Shown in pieces: positions 62,710 to 64,000 of a stretch of DNA of 64,000 bases. The stretch is from the NCBI RefSeq assembly GCF_000153105.1, contig NZ_CH672377.1:1520405-1584404 (forward strand), given 5' to 3'. Each line of letters starts with the position of its first letter. The first letter of the stretch is position 1. Source of the stretch: Blastopirellula marina DSM 3645 (GTDB taxonomy: Bacteria > Planctomycetota > Planctomycetia > Pirellulales > Pirellulaceae). The position numbers and the translations under genes were made by a program. The notes under the pieces are model-generated. The model ran no database searches. It was not told the origin of the DNA and saw only the letters and a list, made by a program, of their open reading frames with translations.

Positions 62710-63303
62710 CTACTGGAAGGCAGCCTCTAGTTCTTTCAGCACCATTTCCTCTTTATCGGATATTCGCACGCCAAAACGTCCTAAGATTCCGCCAGTTGCG
62801 TCGGCAACTTTGCGAGCGCGTCCGATCGTTTCGTCATGAAACGCTTTATCCTGCTCAGGCGACAAACTTTCGCGCAAGGCGCGAACGTAAACCTGCCAGA
62901 CTTTCATGCTCTTTTCTTGCGGCTTGTGTTCCAGCCAGTTTTGCAGCACTTCGTAGCTGGGGTGCCCCTTTTCGACGTGAAATTCCAGTGCGGCCTGCAA
63001 AATCGCCGCTTTCTCTTCAACCTGCATAATTCCATCGGCCCAAGCGACGGCCATCAGCGGGAAAAGAGCCATCGCGGTTAGATTTTCCGCGGTCACGCCG
63101 ATGTCGACAAAGTGCTGCAATAGCGCAAGATCACTGACCCCAGTCGCCTTCTGCAGCGCCGCAATCTGCTCTTCCTTTTGGACCTGTTCCCACAGTTGGT
63201 CCCACAGTTCTTGGTTCTTGGGGACGAACATCGAATCCAACAAGGTTTTGAAGTTGGTCGATTCGTGGTGGTGCGGATGCAGCGGGTTGTTTGGTTGATT
63301 CAC
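62710..63303 (-). CDS. TerB-like protein
   Basis: 197 residues, GTG start with GAAGG upstream. The central part ALFPLMAVAWADGIMQVEEK has the TerB/DjlA-like pattern (A-x-A-D-G-x-(V/I/M)-x-x-x-E) with the acidic metal-binding triad, followed by AAILQAALEFHVEKGHPSYE. The N-terminus has a His cluster (LHPHHHES). Cytosolic helical protein; stress or envelope sensing is the family guess. Divergent from glmU. Confidence 0.78.
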   Translation of the reverse strand: MNQPNNPLHPHHHESTNFKTLLDSMFVPKNQELWDQLWEQVQKEEQIAALQKATGVSDLALLQHFVDIGVTAENLTAMALFPLMAVAWADGIMQVEEKAAILQAALEFHVEKGHPSYEVLQNWLEHKPQEKSMKVWQVYVRALRESLSPEQDKAFHDETIGRARKVADATGGILGRFGVRISDKEEMVLKELEAAFQ

Positions 63304-63506
63304 GGGGCGCCTTCGCAGCTTACGTGCACAGAGAGGAGAGTTTCCATTACTACTCGCATTTTATCCCCATTGATCTGCGGGAACCACTACAAGGTTTCGG
63401 CTGTCCGAAAACAGTTCGCGGGCTGGAACCAAGACGCGGTTCGTGGGATATTGGCGACCCGCTCCATTCATTCGAATCGATGGCCGAAACCCCCTAAGAG
63501 CCGATA

Positions 63507-64000
63507 ATGAAAAGACTTGCAGTCGTCCTTGCCGCCGGCAAGGGAACCCGCATGAAGTCGGAGCTGCCCAAGGTTCTGGTTCCGGCTTTGGGGCGCCCGA
63601 TGATCGAGTATGTGCTCGACGCGCTGGCCAAAGTCGGCGTCGATCAGGTCTTGGTCGTAGTTGGACATCGCGCCGATCTGGTTCGCGAAACGTTGGCTCA
63701 TCGCCGCGGCGTCCGCTTTGTCGAGCAGACCGAACAACTGGGAACCGGGCACGCAGTGATGGTTTGCCGTGACGAACTGGCCGATTTTGACGGATCGGTC
63801 GTTGTGCTGACCGGAGATTCGCCGCTGGTGCAGACCAGTTCGCTAGAAAAGCTGCTGGCTCGGTTCGAGCAAGAGAAGATGGCCTGTTTGTTGGGGACCC
63901 TAGAAAAAGAAAATCCAACCGGTTTGGGACGGATTGTTCGCGATGCCGAGGGGAGATTTACCGGCATTGTGGAAGAAAAAGATGCGACTGAGCAGCAGCG
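63507..64000 (+). CDS. glmU: GlmU-type UDP-N-acetylglucosamine pyrophosphorylase (partial)
   Basis: First 164 codons, cut by the right edge. The nucleotidyltransferase signature LAAGKGTRMKSELPKVLVPA and QTEQLGTGHAVMVCRDEL, GDSPLV and GRIVRDAEGRFTGIVEEKDA identify GlmU, which makes UDP-GlcNAc for peptidoglycan and surface glycans. Whether the C-terminal acetyltransferase is present cannot be seen. ATG 63507 with TAAGAG upstream. Confidence 0.93.
   Translation, partial: MKRLAVVLAAGKGTRMKSELPKVLVPALGRPMIEYVLDALAKVGVDQVLVVVGHRADLVRETLAHRRGVRFVEQTEQLGTGHAVMVCRDELADFDGSVVVLTGDSPLVQTSSLEKLLARFEQEKMACLLGTLEKENPTGLGRIVRDAEGRFTGIVEEKDATEQQ

Overview
The window reads as chromosomal DNA of a planctomycete, most likely a Pirellulales member close to Blastopirellula. 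This rests on the DUF1559 prepilin-like protein with its H-X9-DG tail, a sulfatase next to a Tat-exported FAD oxidoreductase, many secreted or lipoprotein hypotheticals, and an unusual sigma factor with N-terminal helix-turn-helix domains. No taxonomic search was possible, so the assignment is an inference. There is no sign of phage, insertion sequence, rRNA or CRISPR, and base composition looks even throughout.

Region 1 (1-11.4 kb, all minus strand) is the conserved transcription/translation block. In transcription order it is tRNA-Thr(UGU), tRNA-Tyr, tRNA-Gly, tRNA-Thr(GGU), tuf, tRNA-Trp, secE, nusG, rplK, rplA, rplJ, rplL, rpoB and the first 419 codons of rpoC, which leaves the left edge.

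Region 2 (12-31 kb) is mostly plus strand. It holds a DUF1559 protein with a small lipoprotein, the minus-strand HTH-fused sigma factor with a clear terminator, a secreted protein of unknown role, a CinA/nucleotidylyltransferase fusion, a ROK kinase, three related small lipoproteins, a site-2-type protease, a sugar epimerase, scpB, a ParD/ParE module whose toxin is cut by an in-frame stop, a TPR protein and a repeat protein carrying six ADILAAARxKK motifs.

Region 3 (31-45 kb) has an anthranilate/aminodeoxychorismate synthase glutaminase coupled to moeA, lnt, a coiled-coil envelope protein with an overlapping small membrane protein, an MreB-like protein with degraded nucleotide-binding motifs, a universal stress protein, a hemerythrin-like protein, a CheW-REC-HPt fusion, a single-domain response regulator, a 1021-residue mosaic protein and a divergent RNase HII-like protein.

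Region 4 (45-54 kb) has a glycosyltransferase/flippase pair, a nitrilase-family amidase, folK-panC-lgt (the Lgt carries an inserted PDZ-like domain), a cupin pseudogene, an ECF sigma factor and a CDGSH protein.

Region 5 (54-64 kb) has a NarL-type and an NtrC-type regulator facing away from each other, the sulfatase/oxidoreductase pair, a duplicated two-gene cassette of very small membrane proteins (36-51 residues), a membrane protein, a TerB-like protein and the start of glmU, which leaves the right edge.

The envelope theme is strong: Lnt and Lgt serve the many lipoproteins, and the MreB-like, coiled-coil, flippase, glycosyltransferase and GlmU genes all bear on wall or surface construction. 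The most unusual items are the small membrane cassette, the Lgt-PDZ fusion, the MreB-like pseudo-actin, the HTH-sigma factor and the two freshly decayed genes.
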